A stretch of 14,237 bases of DNA, taken from an uncultured Collinsella sp. Lineage in GTDB: Bacteria > Actinomycetota > Coriobacteriia > Coriobacteriales > Coriobacteriaceae. This document shows, in pieces, positions 1-6,913 of the stretch. Below the pieces are notes generated by a model, which saw only the letters and a program-made list of their open reading frames with translations, did no database searches and was not told the DNA's origin. Position 1 is the stretch's first letter. Each line of letters starts with the position of its first letter. Location of the stretch: the NCBI GenBank assembly GCA_900551605.1, contig URWS01000006.1, forward strand, positions 1-14,237, read 5' to 3'. The translations under genes and the position numbers were made by a program.

Positions 1-25
1 GCTCGGAGATGTGTATAAGAGACAG
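1..25. other. Nextera/Tn5 adapter remnant at left end
   Basis: Bases 7-25 read AGATGTGTATAAGAGACAG, the 19-bp Tn5 mosaic end used in Nextera libraries. The GCTCGG in front of it is the tail of the Nextera read-2 transposon adapter. This is library sequence, not genome. Genomic sequence begins at about base 26, so any coding start placed inside this stretch is false. Confidence 0.97.
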
Positions 26-2455
26 GAGTATGACGCCGCCCAGGCAAAGGTCGATGCGGCCCAAAGCGCACTCGATCAAGCAAAGAAGCAGCAGGCGGCT
101 GCAGAAGCAGGTCTTTCTCAGGCAAATAGCGACGTTGCATCCAAGCAGGACGCCCTCACCGGTGCCGAAAGCGAGCTCGAAGCCAAGAAGCAGGCAGTCG
201 CAGCAGCCTAAAACGGCGTAACGGCCGCTCAGGCAAAAGCCGATGCGGCGCAATCGGAGTTGACCTCGGCAAAGCAGGCGCATGCTGCCGAGCTGGAGAA
301 GGCAAAGGCCGCTCAGAAACATGTCGACCAGGCAAAAACCGAGAAGGAGCAGGCAGACAAGGCGCTCAAAACTGCCAAGGCAAACCAGGCGGCCGCCGAT
401 CAAGCCGTTGCCGATGCACAGAAAGCATACGATACGTGCAGGGCGGCAGCCGATAAGGCAACGACGGCGGAGGCGCAGAGCGTCATCGGCTTCTACCGGT
501 TCATCGGTGCCAACGACGCCGCAAACATCATCTATAAGCAAAGCGATATAAACCCGACGACCATCGGCGATAAAAAGGATGGCACGTCACTCGACAATAC
601 CAAGCTTTCATTTGGCAAGCTGCGCGAGATTAATGAATATCGCAAGAGCGTCGGCCTTAGCGAGCTTAAGGTGACGGCAGAGCAGATGGCGATCGCTCAG
701 TCGAACTCCAATTACTCAGACGCCATGCTAGACCACTCAGACTATGCGCAATTCGAAAATGCCGCATGGAACTATGACTTGAAAATAAACGTCGCACACC
801 AGTGGGTTGATGAGGAAAAGAAAATATTTGACCAGGCTGCAGCGAAAGCCGGCCTTGGCGAAATTGCCCCCAAGGATGCTTGGAAAACTTTCTGGAGTCA
901 TGGCCCCGAATTCGGAGACCAAAAGGTAGGCTTTGGCACCGTCGGCCACTATTTGAATATCGTACAGCCTGACGCCAAAACAATGGGATACGGCATTAAT
1001 TCTCGAGGAACCCATCTATCGTATACCTACGTTTTGGAGGTTGACGACAATTACGGTTCACACGAGAAGGAGTACTCAATCGATGAGTTCGAGAGTCTCT
1101 TTGATCAGTATCAGCTGAGTCTCTCCAAAGCCAGCGAAAAGCTCGCCGCCGCAAAGACGGACCTTGAGCAAAAGCGCAGCACAGCGGCATCGAAAGCCGA
1201 TGCCGTAAAGGCAGCTGAGGCCCTCGTCGCTCAAAAGCAAGAAGGCGTTGATGCCGCGAACAGCGACCTTGCCGCCGCAAATGGCAACGTAGCAAGTGCC
1301 GCCGCCGCGGTCGCCCAAGCAGAGCAGGATCTCGCCAAGGCAAACGGAAAAGTTGCCGAAGCCGAAGACCAGGTCAAAGCCGCCCAAAGCAACGTGGCGC
1401 CCGCAGAGCAGGTCGTCAACCAGAAGCGCGCCGAGCTTAGGGCATCGCAAGAGCAAGCCGCTCAGAGTCAGAAGAAGGTTGATGACGCCAAGGCAGAGGC
1501 CCTCGTAAAGCAGCGGGCTCTGAAGGACGCAAAGAAGGAGCTTGCAAAGTATTCGGCCGACGTTGCTGCGGCTCAGGAGAAGGCTGACAAGGCCCATCAA
1601 ACGCTCGATGAAGCCACGGCAGCCCAGACGTCTGCCCAGAGCGCCCTTGAAAAGGCGGAGCGCGACGCAGTTTCTAAGAAGCAGGCACTCGATATCGCCA
1701 AGGACGGCGTCGAGGCCAAGGCGGCGACCGCGGAGCACGCCGCGAGCGATCTGACCACGGCGGAAAACGACTTTACCTCGAAGAAGGCCCATGCCGACGC
1801 TTTGAGCAATGCGGCCGGCAACCTTGCCGCGGCCAAGGCGACCAAGAAGGACGCCGACGCAGCAGTGACCGAGGCCGAAGTCGCCCTTAGCGCGGCAAAC
1901 GACGCCATCGCAAACACCGAGCAGGCGGTCGAGAATTCTCAGGCCGTATCGGACGCCGCTGCCGCCGCCCTCGGAAAGCTCAAGTCCGTCAACGTCGAAA
2001 ACGGCATCGCAACCGGCTCCGACGCAAACGCGAACGACACCCTCAACACCCTCTTTGCCAAGTGCGTTGCCGCCAAGCAAGTGGAACATGACGCGAAGGC
2101 CGCACTCGACGCCGCTCAGGCAACCCTTGACGAGGCGACGCCCGCCTATACCGCGGCGCTCAATGCCTACAACGAGGCAAAGGCAAAGCGCGTTGCCGCC
2201 GAGCAGGCCCTAAAGGACGAGATCGCCCGTCAGGAGCAGGAGGCGGCAAAGGCCGAGCAGGGCAAGATCACGCCGGCTGCCGCTAAGCCGGCCGCTAGCA
2301 AGCCGTCTGCAGGTAACGCCAAGACGGCCGCCAACTCGGCACTCCCCACCACAGGCGACAATGCTGCGCTCGCCGGTGAGACGTTTGTCATCGGAGGCGT
2401 CGTGCTCGTAGCCGCCGGCGTCTTCCTGACCGACAAGAAACGTCGTCAGGAGTAA
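26..2455 (+). pseudogene. LPXTG-anchored coiled-coil surface protein with central CAP domain; 5'-truncated, one in-frame stop
   Basis: This is a cell-wall surface protein cut off by the adapter, so the signal peptide is missing. From base 26 one frame runs to TAA 2453-2455, broken only by TAA at 209-211. Codons on both sides of that stop continue the same Ala/Lys/Gln heptad-like coiled coil, so one base change (for example from CAA) would explain it. Counting residues from base 260, a coiled coil covers about 1-73 and a CAP/SCP-like domain about 75-275. The CAP domain shows the expected His/Glu set: H159, E166, E185 or E186, and H230 in a VGHYLNIV context. A second long coiled coil covers about 285-675. 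A Pro/Ala/Lys wall-spanning stretch then leads to LPTTG (2342-2356, residues 695-699), a hydrophobic helix and a KKRRQE tail, which is a complete sortase signal. A globular domain between two Ala-rich coiled coils resembles Sec10/PgrA-type surface proteins of Gram-positives. The ligand is unknown. The TTG at 260 is internal and not a credible start. Confidence 0.85.
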
Positions 2456-2514
2456 GAATTCCGGGAGGGCGGCTCTCCCCCTCTCCCGCTACTTCGTAAA
2501 CCCCGCCCAACATG

Positions 2515-2552
2515 CGCCGGGGCGTCCATTTCACGGACGCCCCAGCGTTTTT
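2515..2552 (+). terminator. Rho-independent terminator of the surface-protein gene
   Basis: Stem GGGGCGTCC (2519-2527) pairs perfectly with GGACGCCCC (2535-2543) across a 7-nt loop. The pairing extends by CGC/GCG beyond one mismatch. Five T residues (2548-2552) follow. It lies 60 bases after the stop codon. Confidence 0.9.
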
Positions 2553-2581
2553 CATTGCAGGGTCCAAGGCACCTGCCCCAG

Positions 2582-2924
2582 TTTGTCTCAATCTGTAACG
2601 GTAAGGGGTCATTTTCGCTGCTAGATGTTACAGATCGAGATGTTCGGGTTGGCCTCGGATGGTTTGTCTCAATCTGTAACAGTAACTCAGCAAAACGGTC
2701 CCCAGATGTTACAGATTGAGACAAACCCCAATCCCGCGGGACAATGTCTCAATCTGTAACAGTTGGGGTCCAAAAACCTCTCCAGATGTTACAGATCGAG
2801 ACGTTTGAGTTGTTGGCTGATGGTTTGTCTCGATCTGTAACAGTTAGGTTCCAAAAACGGGTCCAGATGTTACAGATCGAGATGAATGGTTGGACGCCCC
2901 CGGCAGTCGGTCTCCTTCTGTAAC
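2582..2924. repeat. Palindromic repeat array 1 (four full units plus one half unit)
   Basis: The left arm TCTCRATCTGTAAC starts at 2586, 2667, 2747 and 2828. A degenerate lone left arm (TCTCCTTCTGTAAC) is at 2911. The inverted arm GTTACAGATYGAGA starts at 2627, 2708, 2788 and 2869. Each arm pair is offset by exactly 41 bp and the unit period is 80-83 bp. Unit 2 has 19-bp perfect arms (2662-2680 and 2708-2726). Left arms are nearly always followed by AG and right arms preceded by AGAT, so the two orientations can be told apart. The array fills the gap between the surface-protein terminator and the copper promoter. I see no gene in it. Confidence 0.93.
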
Positions 2925-2950
2925 GAAATGTCATACATTTTCATCCCCAC

Positions 2951-2981
2951 TGGACACCCCCAGGGGGTATGGGTGTATAGT
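2951..2981 (+). promoter_or_regulatory. Probable copper-cluster promoter
   Basis: A -35-like TGGACA (2951-2956) and a -10-like TATAGT (2976-2981) are separated by 19 bp, longer than the usual 17. Transcription would begin near 2988, about 40 bases before copA. The CsoR-type palindrome occupies the spacer, so a bound repressor would block RNA polymerase. The long spacer resembles MerR-type promoters, but the regulator gene present is of the CsoR family. Confidence 0.6.
2954..2970. promoter_or_regulatory. CsoR-type copper operator
   Basis: ACACCCCCAGGGGGTAT is a 17-bp palindrome with one mismatched pair, built on CCCCC-A-GGGGG. It closely resembles the known CsoR box (TACCC...GGGGGTATGG type) in front of Bacillus copZA, including the TATGG that follows here. 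It sits between the -35 and -10 elements in front of copA, and a CsoR gene ends the same cluster. Confidence 0.75.
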
Positions 2982-3028
2982 ATCGGCAGGTTAACATTTC
3001 CGACACTACGTCACAGAAAGGAGAAGCC

Positions 3029-5368
3029 ATGGCTCAAGATAAGTTCGATGTGGGCGGCATGACGTGCGCCGCCTGCCAGGCGCACGTGGACCGCGCCGTC
3101 AGCAAGCTCGACGGCGTCCAAAGCGTCGCGGTCAACCTGCTCGCCGGCTCCATGCTGGTCGACTATGACCCCGCGCAGGTCACGCCCGACGACATCTGCA
3201 CCGCCGTCGACCGCGCGGGTTACTCGGCATCGCCCGTCAGCGCGGGCACCGAAGCCGTCCCAGGCGGCAGCGCGCAAGCCAGGTCCGGCGCCGCCCATAT
3301 GGAGTCGCCCACCAAAAAGCTGGAGGCCGCCGCCTCCGCCATGCGCACCCGACTCATCGTCTCGATCGTGCTCCTCATCCCGCTGTTCTACATAGGCATG
3401 GGGCACATGCTCGGCTGGCCGCTGCCCGGCATCTTCACCGACCACACCCACAGCATGACGCTCGCGCTTACCGAGCTCGTCCTGCTCATCCCCATCGTCT
3501 ACGTCAACGACGCGTACTTTATCAATGGCTTTAAGTCGCTCGTGCACGGCGCGCCCACCATGGACGCGCTCATCGCGGTCGGCGCCACTGCGTCCATCGC
3601 CTGGTCGCTCTACGCCATGTTTATCATGGCCGACCAGCTGGCCGCCGGGCAGGTCCACGAGGCCATGATGACAGGCATGGACAACCTGTATTTTGAGAGC
3701 GCCGGCACGATCCTGTCGCTCGTCACCGTGGGCAAATACCTCGAGACGCGCAGCAAGTCCAAGACCGGCGGCGCCATCGAGGCGCTGATCGACCTTGCGC
3801 CCAAGACCGCGACCGTCGTGGCCGAGGACGGCACCGAGCCCACCGTGGACGTCGACGCCATCCTGCCCGGTCAGGTGCTGCGCGTACGTCCCGGCGAGTC
3901 CATCCCCGTCGACGGCGTGGTGCTCGAGGGCGCCTCGGCCGTGGATGAAAGCGCGCTGACCGGCGAGTCCATCCCCGTGGAAAAGACCGCCGGCGACACC
4001 GTCAACGCCGCCACGGTCAACCGCACCGGGTCGTTCACCTTCCGCGCCACGCGCGTGGGGGCCGACACGTCGCTCGCCAAGATCATCCAGCTTGTGGAGG
4101 ACGCCAACGCCACCAAGGCGCCCATCGCCCGCATGGCCGATAAGGTCGCCGGCGTGTTTGTGCCCGTGGTGTTTGCGATCTCGGCCGTGACCTTTGTGTC
4201 ATGGCTGGCGCTGACCGGCAGCGTGAACGAGGCGCTCACCTCCGCCGTCGCCGTGCTGGTAATCAGCTGCCCGTGCGCGCTGGGCCTGGCCACGCCCGTC
4301 GCCATTATGGTCGGCACCGGCAAGGGCGCCGAGATGGGCATTCTGTTTAAGAGTGCCGAGGCACTGGAAAACCTACGCAACGTGGGCACCGTGGTACTCG
4401 ACAAGACCGGCACCGTCACCCGTGGCAAGCCGGCTGTAACCGACGTTGTGGTTGCCAAGCGCGCCGACGGCTCGCCTGCCATGGGCAAGAAGGCGCTGCT
4501 CAAGCTGGCCGCCGCGCTGGAGCGCCAGAGCGAGCACCCGCTGGCTGAGGCGATTATGGCCGAGTGCGAGACACGAGGAATCGTCGCGCGCATGGTCGAG
4601 GACTTTGACGCCGTGCCCGGTCGCGGCGTCACGGCGCGCGAGGGGCAAAACGCCATCGCCGCCGGCAACGTGCAGCTGATGAATGAGCTGGGGATCACCG
4701 TGCCCGAGGGGCTCGCCGAGCAATTTGCCGCCGAGGGCAAGACACCGCTGTTCTTTGCCAAGAACGGAGAGCTTGCCGGCATCATCGCCGTGGCCGATGA
4801 GGTTAAGGAGACGAGCGCCGGAGCCATCGCCGCGCTGCGCTCGCTCGGCGTCGACGTGCGCATGCTCACCGGCGATAACCGCGTGACGGCCGAAGCCATC
4901 GCCCGCCGCGTGGGGCTCACCAGCGAGCAGGTTATCGCCGACGTTCTGCCCACCGACAAGGAGCGCCACGTGCGTGAGTTGCAGGACGCAGGCGGCAAGG
5001 TCGCTATGGTGGGCGACGGCATCAACGACTCCCCCGCTCTGGCGCGCGCCGATGTGGGCCTTGCCATCGGCACCGGCGCCGACATCGCCAAGGAGGGTGC
5101 CGACGTGGTGCTCATGCGCAGCGACCTCATGGATGTCGCCCGCGCCATCGAGCTATCGCGCGCCACGATCCGCAATATCAAGCAGGATCTGTTCTGGGCG
5201 CTGTTCTACAACGGCATCGGCATCCCGCTGGCCGCGGGCGTGTTCTTCCCGCTCACCGGCCGGCAGCTCTCGCCCATGTTCGGCGCCGCAGCCATGAGCC
5301 TGTCGAGCGTGTGCGTCGTAAGCAACGCTCTGCGCCTAAAATCCTTTAAGCCCAAAGTGGCAAAATAG
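3029..5368 (+). CDS. copA: Cu(I)-exporting P1B-type ATPase CopA
   Basis: This is a membrane pump that uses ATP to export Cu(I) from the cytoplasm. The 779-residue length fits a CopA with one N-terminal metal-binding domain. GGMTCAAC gives the CxxC pair C13/C16. TGES (311-314) is the actuator dephosphorylation motif. CPC (414-416) lies in the transport helix. DKTGT with phosphorylated D458, the HP motif (503-504) and GDGIND (662-667) make up the ATP-binding and phosphorylation machinery. Y727-N728 in the next-to-last helix and MSLSS (756-760) in the last helix are the Cu(I)-specificity residues of the P1B-1 subclass, so copper or silver is much more likely than zinc or cadmium. All catalytic residues are present. 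AAAGGAG (3017-3023) sits 5 bases before the ATG. It is the first gene of the copA-copZ-csoR cluster, behind a CsoR-type operator. The His/Met-rich segment after the metal-binding domain is short. Confidence 0.97.
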   Translation: MAQDKFDVGGMTCAACQAHVDRAVSKLDGVQSVAVNLLAGSMLVDYDPAQVTPDDICTAVDRAGYSASPVSAGTEAVPGGSAQARSGAAHMESPTKKLEAAASAMRTRLIVSIVLLIPLFYIGMGHMLGWPLPGIFTDHTHSMTLALTELVLLIPIVYVNDAYFINGFKSLVHGAPTMDALIAVGATASIAWSLYAMFIMADQLAAGQVHEAMMTGMDNLYFESAGTILSLVTVGKYLETRSKSKTGGAIEALIDLAPKTATVVAEDGTEPTVDVDAILPGQVLRVRPGESIPVDGVVLEGASAVDESALTGESIPVEKTAGDTVNAATVNRTGSFTFRATRVGADTSLAKIIQLVEDANATKAPIARMADKVAGVFVPVVFAISAVTFVSWLALTGSVNEALTSAVAVLVISCPCALGLATPVAIMVGTGKGAEMGILFKSAEALENLRNVGTVVLDKTGTVTRGKPAVTDVVVAKRADGSPAMGKKALLKLAAALERQSEHPLAEAIMAECETRGIVARMVEDFDAVPGRGVTAREGQNAIAAGNVQLMNELGITVPEGLAEQFAAEGKTPLFFAKNGELAGIIAVADEVKETSAGAIAALRSLGVDVRMLTGDNRVTAEAIARRVGLTSEQVIADVLPTDKERHVRELQDAGGKVAMVGDGINDSPALARADVGLAIGTGADIAKEGADVVLMRSDLMDVARAIELSRATIRNIKQDLFWALFYNGIGIPLAAGVFFPLTGRQLSPMFGAAAMSLSSVCVVSNALRLKSFKPKVAK

Positions 5369-5395
5369 GATCACCATTAAGTCCATTTAGAACGG

Positions 5396-5492
5396 GTTTT
5401 CCAGGTGCCCGAGATTGACCTGAAAGAGGAGCGACGCGTACTTTGGTACGCGAGCGACGGCTTGAAGGTCAAGGTCGGGTGCCTGGGAAAGC
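5396..5492 (+). repeat. Long imperfect hairpin between copA and copZ
   Basis: Nearly the whole 97-nt stretch folds on itself. 5401-5412 pairs with 5475-5486 (two G-T pairs), TTGACCT (5415-5421) with AGGTCAA (5466-5472), and CGCGTAC (5435-5441) with GTACGCG (5446-5452) around a TTTG loop. A purine-rich internal loop separates the last two stems. No T-run follows on either strand, so it is not a standard terminator. It ends just upstream of the copZ ribosome-binding site, consistent with an mRNA processing or stability element, or a small repeat insertion. Confidence 0.75.
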
Positions 5493-5515
5493 CGACACAA
5501 CAGAGAGGAATACCC

Positions 5516-5737
5516 ATGCGTTACACAATCAAGACTTCCGGCCTCATGTGCGGCCATTGCGACGCTACTGTCGAGACCGCGCTGCTCAACGTGGCCGGCG
5601 TGACCGATGCCGATGCCGATCACGAGACCCAGACCGTCCAGGTTGAGTGCGCCGACACCATAACCGCCGAGCAGCTCGCCGCCGCCGTCGAAGGCGCCGG
5701 CGAGAAATTCCATGCCCTGTCCGTAACCGCCGCGTAG
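5516..5737 (+). CDS. copZ: Copper chaperone CopZ (HMA domain)
   Basis: This is a 73-residue single-domain heavy-metal-associated protein, the usual size for CopZ. The N-terminal motif is GLMCGHC, giving the CxxC Cu(I)-binding pair C12/C15 in the loop after the first beta strand. It differs from the common GMTCxxC at the two residues before the first Cys. It should carry Cu(I) in the cytoplasm to CopA or to CsoR. I chose ATG 5516 because GAGAGG lies about 8 bases upstream and the protein then begins directly with the HMA fold. The frame is open back to base 5405, but that would run through the intergenic hairpin and add unrelated residues. It lies 147 bases after copA on the same strand. The call rests on fold, size and position; many short HMA proteins cannot be told apart further by sequence. 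Confidence 0.9.
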   Translation: MRYTIKTSGLMCGHCDATVETALLNVAGVTDADADHETQTVQVECADTITAEQLAAAVEGAGEKFHALSVTAA

Positions 5738-5751
5738 CAGGCGCCACCTGC

Positions 5752-5836
5752 CCCCTCAGAAGTTGCGGTGAAATACGGACTGTTGAGCCGCCCTAGGCCC
5801 TTAAACAGTCCGTATTTCACCGCAACTTCTGAGGGG
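5752..5836. repeat. 33-bp perfect inverted repeat between copZ and csoR
   Basis: The left arm is 5752-5784, beginning CCCCTCAGAAGTTGCGG. The right arm is 5804-5836, ending CCGCAACTTCTGAGGGG. They are exact reverse complements over 33 bp, with a 19-nt loop containing CCTAGG. There is no T-tract on either side and no obvious target-site duplication. An RNA copy would form a very stable duplex and probable RNase III substrate. It is either a miniature inverted-repeat element or a strong processing or attenuation hairpin. Confidence 0.95.
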
Positions 5837-5870
5837 CATCCGGAAGATCGACCAGAAACGAGGACCCGCC

Positions 5871-6143
5871 ATGATGGCAGACCATAAATCGGTGACCCGC
5901 ATGCTCAAGACGGCACGCGGTCAGATCGACGGCATCCTGCGGATGGTCGAGGAGGACCGCTACTGCGTCGATATCTCCACGCAGCTCATGGCCACACAGG
6001 CGCTCCTCGCGCGCATTAACGCCGACGTGCTCAAGGCGCATATCGAGGGCTGCGTGACTTCGGCAATCGAATCGGGCGACGAAGACCTCAAAGCCGCCAA
6101 ACTCGCCGAAATCGAACGCGTCGTCGACAAACTCTCCAAGTAA
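5871..6143 (+). CDS. csoR: CsoR-family copper-sensing repressor
   Basis: This 90-residue all-helical repressor is the usual length for the CsoR/RcnR family. These proteins bind DNA as tetramers and release it when Cu(I) binds. The family signature RGQIDGILRMVE is at 16-27. The ligand residues are C32 (in YC), H57 and C61, with the spacing of the C-H-C Cu(I) site of CsoR (25 then 4 residues). RcnR and FrmR have His at the third position, and the persulfide sensor CstR lacks the middle His, so a copper sensor is favoured. ATG 5871 and ATG 5874 are both possible; GAGGA (5860-5864) lies 6 or 9 bases before them. As the last gene of the cluster it probably represses its own transcription through the palindrome before copA. 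The 33-bp inverted repeat upstream may lower its expression relative to copA. Confidence 0.93.
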   Translation: MMADHKSVTRMLKTARGQIDGILRMVEEDRYCVDISTQLMATQALLARINADVLKAHIEGCVTSAIESGDEDLKAAKLAEIERVVDKLSK

Positions 6144-6153
6144 TTGGGGCATT

Positions 6154-6234
6154 GGGGACAGGTACGTTTGCACCGTCTTGGTATTCCGGGGACAGGTATG
6201 TTTGCACCACATTGGTGCAGATTAACCTGTCCCC
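6154..6234. repeat. GGGGACAGG-type repeat: two direct copies and one inverted copy
   Basis: A 21-bp sequence beginning GGGGACAGGTACGTTTGCA is at 6154-6174. A copy with one difference is at 6188-6208. An inverted, more divergent copy is at 6214-6234. The second and third copies fold into a hairpin: GGGGACAGGT pairs with ACCTGTCCCC and TGCACC with GGTGCA around a 5-nt loop. Only a weak T/C stretch (CTTGCTC) follows. It could end csoR transcripts, but it looks more like a dispersed intergenic repeat. Confidence 0.8.
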
Positions 6235-6250
6235 CTTGCTCTAAATCGGG

Positions 6251-6256
6251 TATAAA
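6251..6256 (+). promoter_or_regulatory. Possible -10 element of the zinc-ribbon gene
   Basis: TATAAA lies 34 bases before the chosen start codon, in the short gap after the GGGGACAGG hairpin. No good -35 hexamer is visible at the right distance (TGTCCC at 6228-6233 is poor). Weak call. Confidence 0.3.
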
Positions 6257-6289
6257 GGCGTGCAGCATATCGAACGAAAGGCAATTTGC

Positions 6290-6763
6290 ATGAATGATTT
6301 TATGAAGGGTCGCAATGGTGCCGATGAACTCACCATCGTGATGGGTTTTGCCGGCATCGTCATCGCGATGATCGGATCGATAGCCCGCATCCAGTGGCTC
6401 AGCTGGATTGCCATCGCCGTAATCGTGATTGGCGTGCTGCGCGGCCTGTCCAAAAATATCGACGCACGTCACAAGGAGAACGAGGCCTTTGTCGCCGCGA
6501 CTGCAAACGTACCCGGCTTGGGCAAGTTCGTCACCAGCTTGGGCGGCGGGGCCGCAGCGGCCAGCACCTCACGCGCGGCCGGCACCAGTAAGGAAGACTT
6601 TGAGCGTGCCAAGCGCACGGCCAAGAAGATGTGGAAGGGTCGCAAGACCACGGCATACCTGAAGTGCCCCAACTGCGGCCAGATGCTCTCCGTCCCCAAG
6701 GGCAAAGGTAAGATCCGCGTCACCTGCCCCAAGTGCCACGCCAAGATGGAGACGCGCTCATAG
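6290..6763 (+). CDS. Two-helix membrane protein with C-terminal zinc ribbon
   Basis: This 157-residue protein has an N-terminal membrane hairpin and a cytoplasmic metal-binding tail. Hydrophobic helices lie at about 13-32 and 34-52. A basic linker (about 53-120) with an Ala/Gly/Ser patch follows. The tail has C126-x2-C129 (CPNCGQ) and C146-x2-C149 (CPKCHA), a four-Cys zinc ribbon on a Lys-rich background. Proteins of this plan occur in Firmicutes and Actinobacteria as uncharacterised zinc-finger membrane proteins; no reaction can be assigned. ATG 6290 is preferred because AAAGG (6277-6281) lies 8 bases upstream. A GTG at 6260 in the same frame overlaps the likely promoter region. It is alone on its strand between the copper cluster and a convergent amidohydrolase, and a bidirectional terminator follows. 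Confidence 0.85.
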   Translation: MNDFMKGRNGADELTIVMGFAGIVIAMIGSIARIQWLSWIAIAVIVIGVLRGLSKNIDARHKENEAFVAATANVPGLGKFVTSLGGGAAAASTSRAAGTSKEDFERAKRTAKKMWKGRKTTAYLKCPNCGQMLSVPKGKGKIRVTCPKCHAKMETRS

Positions 6764-6774
6764 CGCCCGCACGC

Positions 6775-6799
6775 GGGACAAATTAATCAGGTTTGTCCC
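6775..6799. repeat. Small inverted repeat after the zinc-ribbon gene
   Basis: GGGACAAA (6775-6782) and TTTGTCCC (6792-6799) are exact inverted copies around a 9-nt loop. AAAA follows, so on the minus strand the hairpin is preceded by T residues and on the plus strand by none. It may be an mRNA 3'-end stabiliser ahead of the stronger terminator. Confidence 0.55.
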
Positions 6800-6823
6800 A
6801 AAATCTGAAGTATTTGTTCGATA

Positions 6824-6860
6824 AAAAAGCCGAGGCCTCGTGTTGAGACCTCGGCTTTTT
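6824..6860. terminator. Bidirectional Rho-independent terminator
   Basis: AAAAAGCCGAGG (6824-6835) and CCTCGGCTTTTT (6849-6860) form a 12-bp perfect stem, with inner CTC/GAG pairing across one mismatch. There is a T-run downstream on both strands. It lies between the convergent zinc-ribbon gene (ends 6763) and amidohydrolase gene (ends 6914), so it serves both. Confidence 0.93.
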
Positions 6861-6913
6861 GCATGCGGCAACAGAATGTGACGATGAAGCCATCGCCCCC
6901 GTCACGCCGGAGC

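Noticed and set aside
260..2455. Intact surface-protein gene starting at TTG 260
   Set aside because: The coiled-coil frame is open and similar on both sides of the TAA at 209-211, there is no signal peptide or ribosome-binding site at 260, and the real start lies beyond the contig edge.
3871..5181. Long minus-strand ORF inside copA
   Set aside because: It is a Ser/Ala/Thr-rich shadow of copA, with no domain signal.
5405..5515. N-terminal extension of CopZ
   Set aside because: It would translate the intergenic hairpin. The start at 5516 has a ribosome-binding site and gives a normal CopZ length.
5752..5836. Rho-independent terminator between copZ and csoR
   Set aside because: The stem is long and perfect, but no T-tract follows on either strand and csoR continues in the same direction.
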